Positions 7,871 through 16,939 of a stretch of DNA of 64,000 nt are shown one piece after another. Origin of the DNA: Thalassobius vesicularis (GTDB lineage: Bacteria > Pseudomonadota > Alphaproteobacteria > Rhodobacterales > Rhodobacteraceae). A program made the position numbers and the translations under genes. The notes beneath the pieces were generated by a model that was given only the letters and a program-made list of their open reading frames with translations, did not search any database and was not told the DNA's origin. The stretch spans positions 186,001-250,000 of the forward strand of contig NZ_SSMD01000005.1 of assembly GCF_004799325.1 (NCBI RefSeq), written 5' to 3'. Each line of letters starts with the position of its first letter. Positions within the stretch are counted from its first letter, which is position 1.

Positions 7871-9609
7871 TCCTCCGATCCGGGCAGTGCGCCGAAGTGG
7901 CGGGTCACCTTTGCGTCCAGATCCAGCGGGTAACGCAGCAGCATCCCGTGTTGTTCCAGCGCGGCCACCAGCGCTGGCGAGGCTTCGCACACTTCGGCAA
8001 AGAACGCGCGGATGCCGTCGTCGCCGCTATCGTCTTGCAGGAATTGCAGGATGTCCAGCAGGCGCATCTTGTTCTCGTCGGTCTTGCGGTACGACCCGCG
8101 CGTCATGCGAAATGCCATGTGGTCGCGGAAGAACGGCCAGTCGGGGGCGTGCGCGTGGCCAAGGCGGATCTGGTCGTCCGTCGCCCGGTTGGCGATCTCG
8201 TCCCCGCCCTGAAACGCGCCGTGGATGCCGACGCGGATGCCGTCCAGCCCGCAACGGACAAAGTTCTTGCCTTCGCGGTGGCTGACAAATCCGCCCGGCA
8301 GGTGGGCGCCGAAATTGGGATAGATATCCTCCAGCACGCCGCGCTTGTGACCGGCCTGCGCCGGGGTCAGTTTGAACAGCTCATCGCCCTGACTGCCGGC
8401 CAGCAATTCAGCCGGAGGCAGGCGCAGCATCGCGTCCGTCACCGGAACGGAGGCCAGCAGTTCGCGCATCGGCACCTGAGGCATCAGGAACTCGTCCACG
8501 TCGATATGCGCGATCCAGTGCAGCCCCGGCTGGTAATAGGCCTGCGTCGCCAGATAGGCCTGCCGCATCTGGTGCGCCTTCATCCGAGGCTTTTTCTGCG
8601 CCTCCCAGAACGCGCCGTCGCAGGCGATGACGCTGATCTTGTCGTGGCGCGACAGGTACTCGGCCACGCCGGGTTGCGGGTCGTCCAGATACAGCGTGAC
8701 CCGGTCCGCGCCCAGCTCCAGATGGTGTGCGGCAAACCGCGCGATGTCCAAAAGCGGCGCCTTCACCATCGAGACCGTGCCCCAGCGCAGCCCGTCCGCC
8801 CCTTGCGGCAGGGCGGCGGCGGGCACCTTTGCCATCCGTTCCTTGCGGGTGCGCCCCTTGCGGCGGATGCCCTGCGCCTCGCGCGCGGTGCGCATGTGCT
8901 GGAAGCGGGCGAACAGCGTGGCGGGGTCTTCGATCAGCAGGGTCAGCAGACGGCGGGCCAGCGGGCGCAACACCTTGTCCTTGCTTGTTTGTTCCCAAAG
9001 CGAGGCCAGCATGTTCACGTCCAGCCCGCCATTATCCAGACTGTACGGGTCCATCCGCATCGGCAGTGCAGCGTGGGATTTCTGGCCGTCAAACGGGGTG
9101 TCCGGTGACAGGCCGGAAAACAGTCGCTCGGCCTCGTACAGCTTCATCATCCCGAACAGCACCGACAGCGCCTGACCCAGCTTGCGCTGCGCTGCGTTCT
9201 GACCGTGGTCGCCAAAGGTGGTGACGGCCGAGACCAGCCAGCGCGGGTCAAGCTCGGCCAGCAGAAACGCGGCCTCCTCGGCCCATAGCCGCACGAACAG
9301 CTGCGCGGTGTGGGCGGGCTGTTCCTTGCGGCGCAGGTGGGCGATCAGCAGGCCGTGCAGGTGCAACAGCGCCGGCCGGTCGCCGAATTGCAGCGCCAGT
9401 TCGCGGTACTTGCGGGCGTACCCGCTGCGCGAAATCCCCATTTCCGGCGCGTCGGGGTCGATCAGACGGGTTTTCAGCGAGGCCAGCTCCACGTCCAGCG
9501 GCGGCAGCGCCTCGTCGTCCTCGGTGCTCAGCGCCTCCTGCCGTTCGGCGGCGCGCTTGAGGATGGCGCGGAAACCGCCGGGAAAGGGGGTGAATCTGTC
9601 GTCGCTCAT
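7867..9609 (-). CDS. Glycosyltransferase family 2 protein with helical N-terminal domain
   Basis: A 580-residue protein. Residues 1 to about 265 form a mostly helical, charged region without a motif I recognise. A basic linker (RRKGRTRKERM) leads to a C-terminal glycosyltransferase-2-like domain starting at GTVSMVKAPLLDIARF and containing HHLELGADRVTLYLDD and HIDVDEFLMP. The C-terminal part is clearly paralogous to the overlapping downstream gene. Start ATG 9609 (MSDDRFT) is chosen over ATG 9636 because the latter adds a low-complexity segment. No good ribosome site is seen for either. The pair forms a two-gene operon of unknown acceptor. Confidence 0.78.
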   Translation of the reverse strand: MSDDRFTPFPGGFRAILKRAAERQEALSTEDDEALPPLDVELASLKTRLIDPDAPEMGISRSGYARKYRELALQFGDRPALLHLHGLLIAHLRRKEQPAHTAQLFVRLWAEEAAFLLAELDPRWLVSAVTTFGDHGQNAAQRKLGQALSVLFGMMKLYEAERLFSGLSPDTPFDGQKSHAALPMRMDPYSLDNGGLDVNMLASLWEQTSKDKVLRPLARRLLTLLIEDPATLFARFQHMRTAREAQGIRRKGRTRKERMAKVPAAALPQGADGLRWGTVSMVKAPLLDIARFAAHHLELGADRVTLYLDDPQPGVAEYLSRHDKISVIACDGAFWEAQKKPRMKAHQMRQAYLATQAYYQPGLHWIAHIDVDEFLMPQVPMRELLASVPVTDAMLRLPPAELLAGSQGDELFKLTPAQAGHKRGVLEDIYPNFGAHLPGGFVSHREGKNFVRCGLDGIRVGIHGAFQGGDEIANRATDDQIRLGHAHAPDWPFFRDHMAFRMTRGSYRKTDENKMRLLDILQFLQDDSGDDGIRAFFAEVCEASPALVAALEQHGMLLRYPLDLDAKVTRHFGALPGSEE

Positions 9610-9652
9610 GCCGCGAGAATGGCGCGAGGGCGACACCGCCGCAAGGCCTGCG

Positions 9653-10273
9653 TCACGGGATCAACGACGCCGCGTCCGGGTGCAGCCGCGGCTGATAGCC
9701 CGCCGCCAGCACCTGCACGATCGGCTGCGGTGTCAGGACGGTCACCTCGCCCAAGGGGCGGGCCGTCGCGCTGACATAGCCGCCGGGGGTATAGCGCAGG
9801 GCGGCGGTCTCGGTCAGCAGATAGGGCGCGTCGGTCAGCACAAAGGCTCCGGCGGGCAGGGTGTCGGCCTGTGCGCGGTGGCGGATCTGCACGCGCCTGC
9901 GATCCACCCTTGCGGCGTGCAGGGTCCGGTCGATGGTCTGGGTGCTGGCCGTGCCGCCAAAGGCCCGGTCCCACGCGGCGCGGAACCGTCCGGCATCGGC
10001 GTGGCGGCATTGGTGGCAGGGGCGGTGCCCGGCGGCCAGCGCCACGGCCTCGTCCAGGAAAAACAGCGCGGTCCAGCCGTTGTCCGGCATCGGCCCGTGA
10101 TAGCGTTCGCGAAAGCTGACCTCGCAGCACACCCAATGCGGATGCCGCCAACGCGCCGTGCCCAGCCGGCCATCCGGCCCGTGCAGGATGCCCCGGTTCC
10201 CCGTCAGCGTCCCCCGCCCGGGATGCGAGACGATCTCGCCCGTGGGCAGAACACGGTTTTGCAGCGGGCTCAT
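9653..10273 (-). CDS. Conserved hypothetical protein with Ada-like Cys motif
   Basis: A 206-residue soluble protein that I cannot assign with certainty. The centre holds a CC pair (HWVCCEVSF) and the segment ALAAGHRPCHQCR. The latter resembles the GYRPCKRC part of the zinc/methyl-acceptor domain of Ada proteins, so the cysteines may bind a metal. No helix-turn-helix or methyltransferase domain is visible. Start ATG 10273 overlaps the stop of the upstream esterase (ATGA), so the two are probably cotranscribed. A longer frame reaching 10870 is antisense-like extension inside the esterase gene and is rejected. Confidence 0.65.
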   Translation of the reverse strand: MSPLQNRVLPTGEIVSHPGRGTLTGNRGILHGPDGRLGTARWRHPHWVCCEVSFRERYHGPMPDNGWTALFFLDEAVALAAGHRPCHQCRHADAGRFRAAWDRAFGGTASTQTIDRTLHAARVDRRRVQIRHRAQADTLPAGAFVLTDAPYLLTETAALRYTPGGYVSATARPLGEVTVLTPQPIVQVLAAGYQPRLHPDAASLIP

Positions 10274-11130
10274 GACGGCCCCCACAGGCCGGTGTCGCGC
10301 AGAAAGGCGTCCAGCTCGGCGGTATAGGCGGGGTGCAGGCCGATCGCCTCGTTGATGGCGCGGTGCGACAGGTCGATCGGCAGCACCCGCGCCACCCCGC
10401 CAAGCGCCGTCAGGCTGGTGGCAAAGGTGCGCGCCTGCGGGCAGGGGTTCACGCGCTGGGTCGAGCAGACCAGCAACATCGGTGGGGCCGAGGGCTGCAA
10501 CCGCGCCAGCGGCGAGACCTGCGTCCAGAACGCGGGGTCGTCCCCGAAGGCCTGCATATACAGCGGCGAGGGCGCGGTGCTCATGATCGTCAGCGGGTCC
10601 AGCATCGCCGTGTCCAGCGCGACCGAGGCCAGCCAACCCCGCGCGCCCATCGCCTGCGCCAGCCCCGGATCGGCCGAGATCAGCGCCACCAGATGCGCGC
10701 CCGCCGAATGCCCGACCAGCGCCACGCGCTGCGCAGAGCCGCCCCATTCCACCGCATGGTCCTGCACATAGGCCAGCGCGCGCGCCACGTCCTGCGCCTG
10801 CTCCAGCGGGTTGGCCTCGGGTAGCAGGCGGTAGTTCACGCTGACCACGATGGCCCCCAGCGCCGTCCAATGCGCGGCCTTGTTGCGCCAGACCGGATCG
10901 TTGGCCTTGTCACCAAAGCGCCAGCCGCCGCCATGCACCAGCACGATCACCGGCGCATTCGCGGTGGTCTGGGGCAGGTAGACGTCCAGCTGCTGTTTGG
11001 GGTCGGGGCCATAGGGCAGGTCGGCCAGATCGGGCTGCGCGGCCAGCGGCGCGGCGCACAGGGTCAGCGCGGCCAGCACAAGGGCCAGCAGTCGACAATA
11101 CAGGGATTTGGCAGCGCGCCGGGCAGACAT
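10270..11130 (-). CDS. Exported alpha/beta hydrolase (esterase/lipase family)
   Basis: A serine hydrolase of the HSL/carboxylesterase type, 286 residues. An N-terminal signal peptide (basic start, hydrophobic LLALVLAALTLCAAPLA, cleavage near AQ at residue 31) suggests a periplasmic site. The oxyanion-hole motif VHGGGW is at residues 65-70 and the nucleophile elbow GHSAG at 140-144. The acid and His residues lie in the C-terminal part (SHRAINE). Start ATG 11130 has GAAAGAG upstream; the ATG at 11211 would add residues in front of the signal peptide. Substrate unknown. Coupled to the downstream Cys-motif protein. Confidence 0.85.
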   Translation of the reverse strand: MSARRAAKSLYCRLLALVLAALTLCAAPLAAQPDLADLPYGPDPKQQLDVYLPQTTANAPVIVLVHGGGWRFGDKANDPVWRNKAAHWTALGAIVVSVNYRLLPEANPLEQAQDVARALAYVQDHAVEWGGSAQRVALVGHSAGAHLVALISADPGLAQAMGARGWLASVALDTAMLDPLTIMSTAPSPLYMQAFGDDPAFWTQVSPLARLQPSAPPMLLVCSTQRVNPCPQARTFATSLTALGGVARVLPIDLSHRAINEAIGLHPAYTAELDAFLRDTGLWGPS

Positions 11131-11228
11131 GTCTCTTTCCGATCCATCAGCGGTGGACAGGGTTAATGATCCGAGTCTGTGGCAGAAATAGGGCGCCGGG
11201 GCCATTTGCACAGGCCCCGGCGTCGGCG

Positions 11229-12839
11229 TTATTCGCCGTGCATTTCCTTGGTCGCGGTCAGCTTGATCTCGGGGTGATCACGCTCGACGCGGTCGATGTC
11301 CCATTGCAGGCGGGTCAGGTAGACGATGTCGCCGTCGTGGTCATGCGCGATGTGCTGCTTGTTCACGTTGACGAATTTCTCGACCTCCAGCTTGGGGCCG
11401 GACACCCAGCGCGCGCTGGTGAATTGCGTCTGCTCGAACCGCACGGGCAGGCCGTATTCCAGCTCGATCCGAGAGGCCAGAACCTCGAACTGCAGCGCCC
11501 CCACGACGCCCACGATAAAGCCCGAGCCGATGTTGGGCTTGAACACCTTGGCAGCGCCTTCCTCGGCGAATTGCATCAGCGCCTTTTCCAGGTGCTTGGC
11601 CTTCATCGGGTCGGCGGCGCGCACGGTCTGCAGCAGTTCCGGCGCGAAGGACGGGATGCCGGTGGCGCGCAGGGCCTCGCCCTCGGTCAGCGTGTCGCCG
11701 ATGCGCAGCTGGCCGTGGTTCGGGATGCCGATGATGTCGCCGGCCCAGGCTTCTTCGGCCAGTTCGCGGTCAGCGGCCAGGAACAGCACCGGGTTCGAGA
11801 TCGCCATCGGTTTCTTCGAACGGACGTGCAGCAGTTTCATGCCCCGCTCAAAATGCCCCGAGGCCAGACGCACGAAGGCCACGCGGTCGCGGTGCTTGGG
11901 GTCCATGTTGGCCTGCACCTTGAACACAAAGCCCGCGACCTTGGTTTCCTCGGGCAGGATCTGGCGCGGGGCGGCCTGTTGCGGCTGCGGCTCGGGGCCG
12001 TATTCCGCGATACCGTCCATCAGTTCCTTCACGCCGAACGAGTTGATCGCCGAGCCGAACCAGATCGGGGTCATATGCCCCTCCAGCACGGATTGCGGGT
12101 TCAGCGCGGGCAGCAGCTCGCGCGCCATCTCGATCTCTTCGCGCAGCTTGGCGACCAGATCGGCGGGCACGTGCTTTTCCAGCAGCGGATCGTCCAGGCC
12201 CTTGATCTTGATCGACTCGGCCACCTTGTTGCGGTCGGCGCGGTCCATCAGTTCCAGCCGGTCATGCAGCAGGTCGTAACAGCCGACGAAATCGCGGCCC
12301 GTCCCGATCGGCCAGCTGGCCGGGGTGACGTCGATGGCCAGCATTTCCTGAATCTCGTCGATGATCTCGAACGTGTCGCGGGATTCGCGGTCCATCTTGT
12401 TACAGAAGGTCAGGATCGGCAGATCGCGCAGGCGGCAGACCTCGAACAGCTTCTGCGTCTGGCTTTCCACGCCTTTCGCGCCGTCGATCACCATGATGGC
12501 GGCGTCCACGGCGGTCAGCGTGCGGTAGGTATCTTCCGAGAAGTCCGAGTGGCCGGGCGTGTCCACCAGGTTGAAGCGGAACTTGCCGAAATCGAACGAC
12601 ATGGCCGAGGCGGACACGGAAATCCCGCGGTCCTGCTCCATCTTCATGAAGTCGGACCGGGTCCGCCGTGCCTCGCCCTTGGCGCGCACCTGGCCCGCCA
12701 TCTGGATCGCGCCGCCGTACAGCAGGAATTTTTCCGTCAACGTCGTTTTACCGGCGTCCGGGTGCGAGATGATCGCGAAGGTACGGCGCCGCGCGATTTC
12801 GGGCGGCAGTTCGGGGCGGTTCGAGGCACTGTCCAACAT
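11229..12839 (-). CDS. prfC: Peptide chain release factor 3 (RF3)
   Basis: A translational GTPase that removes RF1/RF2 from the ribosome after peptide release. The G domain has the P-loop SHPDAGKTT (about residues 25-33), the switch region with TRSDFMKMEQDRGISV, VDTPGHSDFSEDTYR and FCNKMDRESRD, all typical of PrfC. Domains II and III follow to a length of 536 residues. Start ATG 12839 gives the expected N-terminus (MLDSASNRPEL). The longer frame to 13100 reads through the neighbouring stress-protein gene. Monocistronic. Confidence 0.96.
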   Translation of the reverse strand: MLDSASNRPELPPEIARRRTFAIISHPDAGKTTLTEKFLLYGGAIQMAGQVRAKGEARRTRSDFMKMEQDRGISVSASAMSFDFGKFRFNLVDTPGHSDFSEDTYRTLTAVDAAIMVIDGAKGVESQTQKLFEVCRLRDLPILTFCNKMDRESRDTFEIIDEIQEMLAIDVTPASWPIGTGRDFVGCYDLLHDRLELMDRADRNKVAESIKIKGLDDPLLEKHVPADLVAKLREEIEMARELLPALNPQSVLEGHMTPIWFGSAINSFGVKELMDGIAEYGPEPQPQQAAPRQILPEETKVAGFVFKVQANMDPKHRDRVAFVRLASGHFERGMKLLHVRSKKPMAISNPVLFLAADRELAEEAWAGDIIGIPNHGQLRIGDTLTEGEALRATGIPSFAPELLQTVRAADPMKAKHLEKALMQFAEEGAAKVFKPNIGSGFIVGVVGALQFEVLASRIELEYGLPVRFEQTQFTSARWVSGPKLEVEKFVNVNKQHIAHDHDGDIVYLTRLQWDIDRVERDHPEIKLTATKEMHGE

Positions 12840-12880
12840 GCTCGCGCATATATTTGCGCGCGCGGGGCTTGGCAAGGAAA

Positions 12881-13714
12881 TCAGGCGCGGGCGATCAGCA
12901 CGTCGCAGGGCGGGTCGCGCAACAGGTCGGTGGCCAGACTGCCCAGCAGCGCGCGATGCGCCCCCGCGCGGCCATGCGCCCCGGCGGTGATCAGTTGCGC
13001 GCGGGACTCGTGCGCGGTGCGGTTCAGCTGCATCCACGCCCCGCCTGTGGGAAACTGGGTATGGCCCAGCGTCACCGGCAGCGCATGCCCCGCGCGCCAT
13101 TGCGCATCGGCCGTGTGCGCATCCGCAATCATCGCCGCGTGCAGCGCATGGCGCGCTTGGTCCGAGTGTCCGGCCAGCCCCTCATAGGGCAAGTACAGCG
13201 CGTGCACCGGGATCATCGCTGCCTTCGGGGCCAGCGCGTGGCCCAGGTTCAGCGCCGCCGTCGCCGAGGGCGAGAAATCCGTCGCCGCAAGGATCGTGTC
13301 ATAGGGCTGGTCGGCGCGCTCCTTGACCACCAGCACCGGGCAATTCGTCAGCCGCACCACGCGTTGCGAGGTCGTCTCGCGCAGGCCGTCCATCAGCGTG
13401 CGGGGGCGGTGCGTGCCCAGCACCAGCAGCGAGGGCGACAGGTCGCCCACCCAGTCCAGCAAGGTCTCGGTCGGGTCGCCGACGCAGGGCAGAACCTTGT
13501 AGTCCAGCCCCTTGGCGGCCGAGGCGGCGAAACGTTCCAGATGCTCGGTCGTGCGCGGCTGGATGTGGCGCAGCACGTCGTCCGGCATCGCGTCGTCCAG
13601 CACGTGCAGCAGGCTTAGCCGGGCGCCATGCTCGCGCGCCAGCAGTACGGCGCGGGCGACGGCGCGGTCGGCGCGCGGAGACAGGTCAGTGGCAACGACG
13701 ATATGCTTGGTCAT
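12881..13714 (-). CDS. Universal stress protein, tandem UspA domains
   Basis: A 277-residue protein with two UspA folds in a row. The first begins KHIVVATDLSPRADRAVARA and includes LLVLGTHRP. The second begins YDTILAATDFSPSATAALN and ends with TAGAHGRAGAHRALLGS, which fits the ATP-binding pattern G-x2-G-x9-G-S/T. The first domain lacks that full pattern. Such tandem proteins bind adenine nucleotides and respond to starvation or oxygen stress. Start ATG 13714 has GGAGAA upstream. It stands alone between prfC and the Hint gene. Confidence 0.9.
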   Translation of the reverse strand: MTKHIVVATDLSPRADRAVARAVLLAREHGARLSLLHVLDDAMPDDVLRHIQPRTTEHLERFAASAAKGLDYKVLPCVGDPTETLLDWVGDLSPSLLVLGTHRPRTLMDGLRETTSQRVVRLTNCPVLVVKERADQPYDTILAATDFSPSATAALNLGHALAPKAAMIPVHALYLPYEGLAGHSDQARHALHAAMIADAHTADAQWRAGHALPVTLGHTQFPTGGAWMQLNRTAHESRAQLITAGAHGRAGAHRALLGSLATDLLRDPPCDVLIARA

Positions 13715-13774
13715 GGCGGTTCTCCGGGGTGACTTGCCTGCATTGTGCCGCAAGACCCCCGATGCGCCAAGGGA

Positions 13775-14779
13775 TTAGCCTGTGGTGGCGCGTCGCAGCA
13801 GGCTGACCACATCGGCGCGGCAGGCGATCGCCTCGCCGACCTCCAGGTCCTGATGATCGCGCGCATCGTGGTGCTGGCCGCCGTCCAGCAGCCGCGCCGC
13901 CAAATCGTCGGGCAGGGCAGGGCTGGTGGTGTCGTCCAGCAGCAGGGTTTCCGTGGCGATCCCCTCGGCAAAGATGATCTGGTGCCGGTCGAACAGCAGC
14001 TGGAAATAGTCGACAAAGCCGCCCTCCAGCCGCCGCACCGAGTCGCCGTTGACCAGATGCCGCGCGCGCACCAGTACCTCGGCGCGGCCCGCGCCCAGCT
14101 GGTCGCTGCGCTGGTAGATGAACAGCCGGTGATCGGGGCTGACCACCAACGCCTCGGTGTTGTGCAGGGTGCCGGCGGCGATGCGGACCGGGGCCAGATC
14201 GCCCTCGGCGCGGATGGTGGACTGGCCGATCCAGCGCAGCTCTTGCGGGCCGTCGTCGCGGGTCAGGATGCGGTCGCCGACGCGCAGATCCTCGACCCGG
14301 CGCTGTTCGCCCGTGGCCAGCGTGACATGCGTCCCGCGCGAGAAGGACACGCAGGCCACCTGCGCCAGCCGTGCGGCGATGGCGTCACGCTCGATGCCGA
14401 CCAGCAGGTAATCGGTCTTGCTGGCCAGCCCGGCCAGCGGCAGGGCGTAGATCGCACCGATATGGCCCTCGTCCAGCTCGACCAGCACCAGCAGCTCGCT
14501 GGTGCGCCCGTCCGGCGACATCATCGTCAGGCAACTGTCCAGCACCAGCGCCGCCCCCGGTGTCCCCGTCGCGCTGTCCTGCGCGATGCGGAACCGGCCC
14601 GCCCCATCGGGGATCAGTGACAGGCTCAGCATCGGCCCATCGGCCAGACCATAGGTATCGTCCGGGATCAGATCGTCCGCCACCGACAGCGCATCGCCCA
14701 GATTCGCGCCATGCTCCACCCGCAGCCGGGCTGCGGGCAGCACGTTCAGCGACAGCGTGGTTCGGGATGGTTTCGACAT
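13775..14779 (-). CDS. Hint (Hedgehog/intein) domain protein
   Basis: A 334-residue protein with a C-terminal Hint domain of the Hint_2 type. After an N-terminal beta-rich region (residues 1-140), the domain starts at Cys143 (CVSFSRGTHVTLATG), followed by VEDLRVGDRILTRDDG, the ELRWIGQ strand and VSPDHRLFI, the usual order in alphaproteobacterial Hint_2 proteins. Those are often joined to RTX or secreted domains, but no RTX repeats or signal peptide are visible here. Whether it self-cleaves is unknown. Convergent or co-oriented partners give no functional clue. Confidence 0.82.
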   Translation of the reverse strand: MSKPSRTTLSLNVLPAARLRVEHGANLGDALSVADDLIPDDTYGLADGPMLSLSLIPDGAGRFRIAQDSATGTPGAALVLDSCLTMMSPDGRTSELLVLVELDEGHIGAIYALPLAGLASKTDYLLVGIERDAIAARLAQVACVSFSRGTHVTLATGEQRRVEDLRVGDRILTRDDGPQELRWIGQSTIRAEGDLAPVRIAAGTLHNTEALVVSPDHRLFIYQRSDQLGAGRAEVLVRARHLVNGDSVRRLEGGFVDYFQLLFDRHQIIFAEGIATETLLLDDTTSPALPDDLAARLLDGGQHHDARDHQDLEVGEAIACRADVVSLLRRATTG

Positions 14780-14948
14780 AAGGCCCCATAGGTTCCGGGC
14801 GGCGGATCAGCCCGCGCGCCCGGGTGGTCTAGCCTAGGATTGTGGCACCGTCAGGTCAACGCGGCGGAGATTTCCTGACACCCCCCGCATTGCCAACCCC
14901 CCGACCGCGCCCTAGACCTTGGGGCAGGAAAAACAGGGGAGAGACAGG

Positions 14949-15728
14949 ATGGATCTGGGAATCAAGGGTAAACGCGCATTGGTCTGCGCCTCCAGCAAGG
15001 GCCTTGGCCGTGGCTGCGCCGAGGCTTTGGCAGAGGCAGGCGTCGATCTGATCATGAACGCACGCGGCGCCGACGCGCTAGAGGCGACCGCCGCCGACAT
15101 TCGCGCCAAATACGGCGTGACTGTCGTGACCGTCGCCGCCGATGTGACCTCGGACGCTGGCCGCGCCAAGGTGCTGGAGGCCGCGCAGGGTGTCGACATC
15201 CTCGTCACCAACGCGGGCGGCCCGCCCCCCGGCATGTGGACGGATTGGGAGCGTGACGACTTCATCAAGGCGCTGGACGCCAACATGCTGACGCCCATCG
15301 CGCTGATGAAGGCGCTGCTGCCCGGCATGATCGACAAGGGCTGGGGCCGCGTGGTCAACATCACCTCGGTCTCGGTCAAGGCGCCGATCGCGGTGCTGGG
15401 CCTGTCGAACTCGGCCCGCGCGGGGCTGACGGGCTATGTCGCCGGAACCTCGCGTCAGGTGGCCAAGCACGGCGTCATCATCAACAACCTGCTGCCGGGG
15501 CAACACGCGACCGACCGCATCGCCTCGCTGGATGCGCGGGCGGCGGATCAGTCCGGCGTGCCCGTCGCGCAGGTGACGGCAACGCGTCAAGCCTCGATTC
15601 CGGTCGGGCGCGACGGCGATCCGCGCGACTTCGGTGCGATGTGCGCATTTTTGTGCTCGCGTCATGCTGCTTTCATCGTTGGGCAGAATGTTCTGCTGGA
15701 CGGCGGCGCAACCAACACCACGATGTAA
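14949..15728 (+). CDS. SDR family oxidoreductase, atypical active site
   Basis: A 259-residue Rossmann-fold protein related to 3-oxoacyl-ACP reductases. The dinucleotide loop is CASSKGLGRG (residues 14-23), NAGG follows in the middle, and the C-terminus has FLCSRHAAFIVGQNVLLDGG. The usual YxxxK pair is not seen: at the expected place the sequence is LSNSARAGLTGY, so Ser and Arg seem to stand where Tyr and Lys normally act. A subfamily with this pattern exists, but its substrate is not known to me. Start ATG 14949 follows GGGGAGAGACAGG. Monocistronic. Confidence 0.85.
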   Translation: MDLGIKGKRALVCASSKGLGRGCAEALAEAGVDLIMNARGADALEATAADIRAKYGVTVVTVAADVTSDAGRAKVLEAAQGVDILVTNAGGPPPGMWTDWERDDFIKALDANMLTPIALMKALLPGMIDKGWGRVVNITSVSVKAPIAVLGLSNSARAGLTGYVAGTSRQVAKHGVIINNLLPGQHATDRIASLDARAADQSGVPVAQVTATRQASIPVGRDGDPRDFGAMCAFLCSRHAAFIVGQNVLLDGGATNTTM

Positions 15729-15821
15729 GCGCACCTGCGTCACCGGGGCGATTGCGCATTGCCCCGGTGTTTTCCAATGTACGAAAAACCGGCAAAATCT
15801 TACGTTTTCCAGAGGGCGGCC

Positions 15822-16862
15822 ATGAAACACGAGAATGTTCAGGACTATTACGGCAAGGTTTTGCAGGGCAGTGACGATCTGCAAACCAACGCCTGTTGCA
15901 CCCCCGACGCCATGCCCGACTACGTCAAGGCCGCGCTGTCCGCGATCCATGACGAGGTGCTGACCCGCTATTACGGCTGCGGTCTGGTGATGCCGCTGGC
16001 GCTCGAAGGGGCGCGCGTGCTGGATCTGGGCTGCGGCGCGGGGCGCGATGTCTACGCGCTGGCGCAGTTGGTCGGGCCCAAGGGCCGCGTCGTCGGCGTC
16101 GACATGACGCCCGAGCAACTGGACGTCGCCCGCCGCCATCAGGCCTGGCACGCCGAGCAGTTCGGCTATGAAAATGTTGAATTCCACCAAGGCTTTATCG
16201 AGCAGCTGGACCAGCTGGGGCTGGAACCCGGCAGCTTTGATGTGATCGTCTCGAACTGCGTGGTGAACCTGTCCACCGACAAACTGGCCGTGCTGCGCGG
16301 GGCGTATCACCTGCTCAAACCGGGCGGCGAGATGTATTTCTCGGACGTCTACGCCGATCGCCGCGTGCCGCAGGCCATGGCCGAGGACGAGGTTCTGTAC
16401 GGCGAATGCCTGTCCGGCGCGCTCTACTGGAACGACTTCCTGACGCTGGCCAAGCGTGCCGGGTTCGACGACCCGCGCCTTGTCACGCACCGCCCGCTGA
16501 CCATCGAAAACCCCACGCTCGAGGCGCGGATCGCGCCGCTCAGCTTCACCTCGGCCACTTACCGTCTGTTCAAACTGGACGGGCTGGAAACCGCCTGCGA
16601 GGATTACGGTCAGGCCGTGATCTACAACGGCACCATCCCCCACGCCCCCCACGCGTTCGAGCTGGACGACCACCACGTCATGCAAACCGGCAAGGTGTTC
16701 CCCGTCTGCGGCAACACGTGGAAAATGCTGGCGGACACGCGTTTTGCCCCGCATTTCCGCTTCATTGGCGATTTTTCCACCCATTACGGCATCTTCGAGG
16801 GCTGCGGCGGCGAAAGCCCGTTCGAACGCGAAACGGGCGTTTCCGCCGCATCGTGCTGCTAA
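15822..16862 (+). CDS. arsM: Arsenite S-adenosylmethionine methyltransferase (ArsM-like)
   Basis: Predicted to methylate As(III) to volatile or less toxic species. The SAM site is LDLGCGAGRD (about 67-76). Cysteines 25, 53, 146 and 196 repeat the spacing of the four functional cysteines of characterised ArsM enzymes (28 residues between the first two, 50 between the last two). The protein is 346 residues long and ends in an extra SCC (Cys345-346), with GCGG shortly before. No other ars gene is adjacent. Start ATG 15822 is preceded by AGAGGGCGG. An N-terminal extension from 15759 is unlikely. Confidence 0.88.
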   Translation: MKHENVQDYYGKVLQGSDDLQTNACCTPDAMPDYVKAALSAIHDEVLTRYYGCGLVMPLALEGARVLDLGCGAGRDVYALAQLVGPKGRVVGVDMTPEQLDVARRHQAWHAEQFGYENVEFHQGFIEQLDQLGLEPGSFDVIVSNCVVNLSTDKLAVLRGAYHLLKPGGEMYFSDVYADRRVPQAMAEDEVLYGECLSGALYWNDFLTLAKRAGFDDPRLVTHRPLTIENPTLEARIAPLSFTSATYRLFKLDGLETACEDYGQAVIYNGTIPHAPHAFELDDHHVMQTGKVFPVCGNTWKMLADTRFAPHFRFIGDFSTHYGIFEGCGGESPFERETGVSAASCC

Positions 16863-16939
16863 GGCTTGTGCGTGGGGGCGTGGCTTGTTATCTGGCTTTT
16901 GAAACCCGATAAAATTCATCGGAAAACCGCGAGGCCCGC

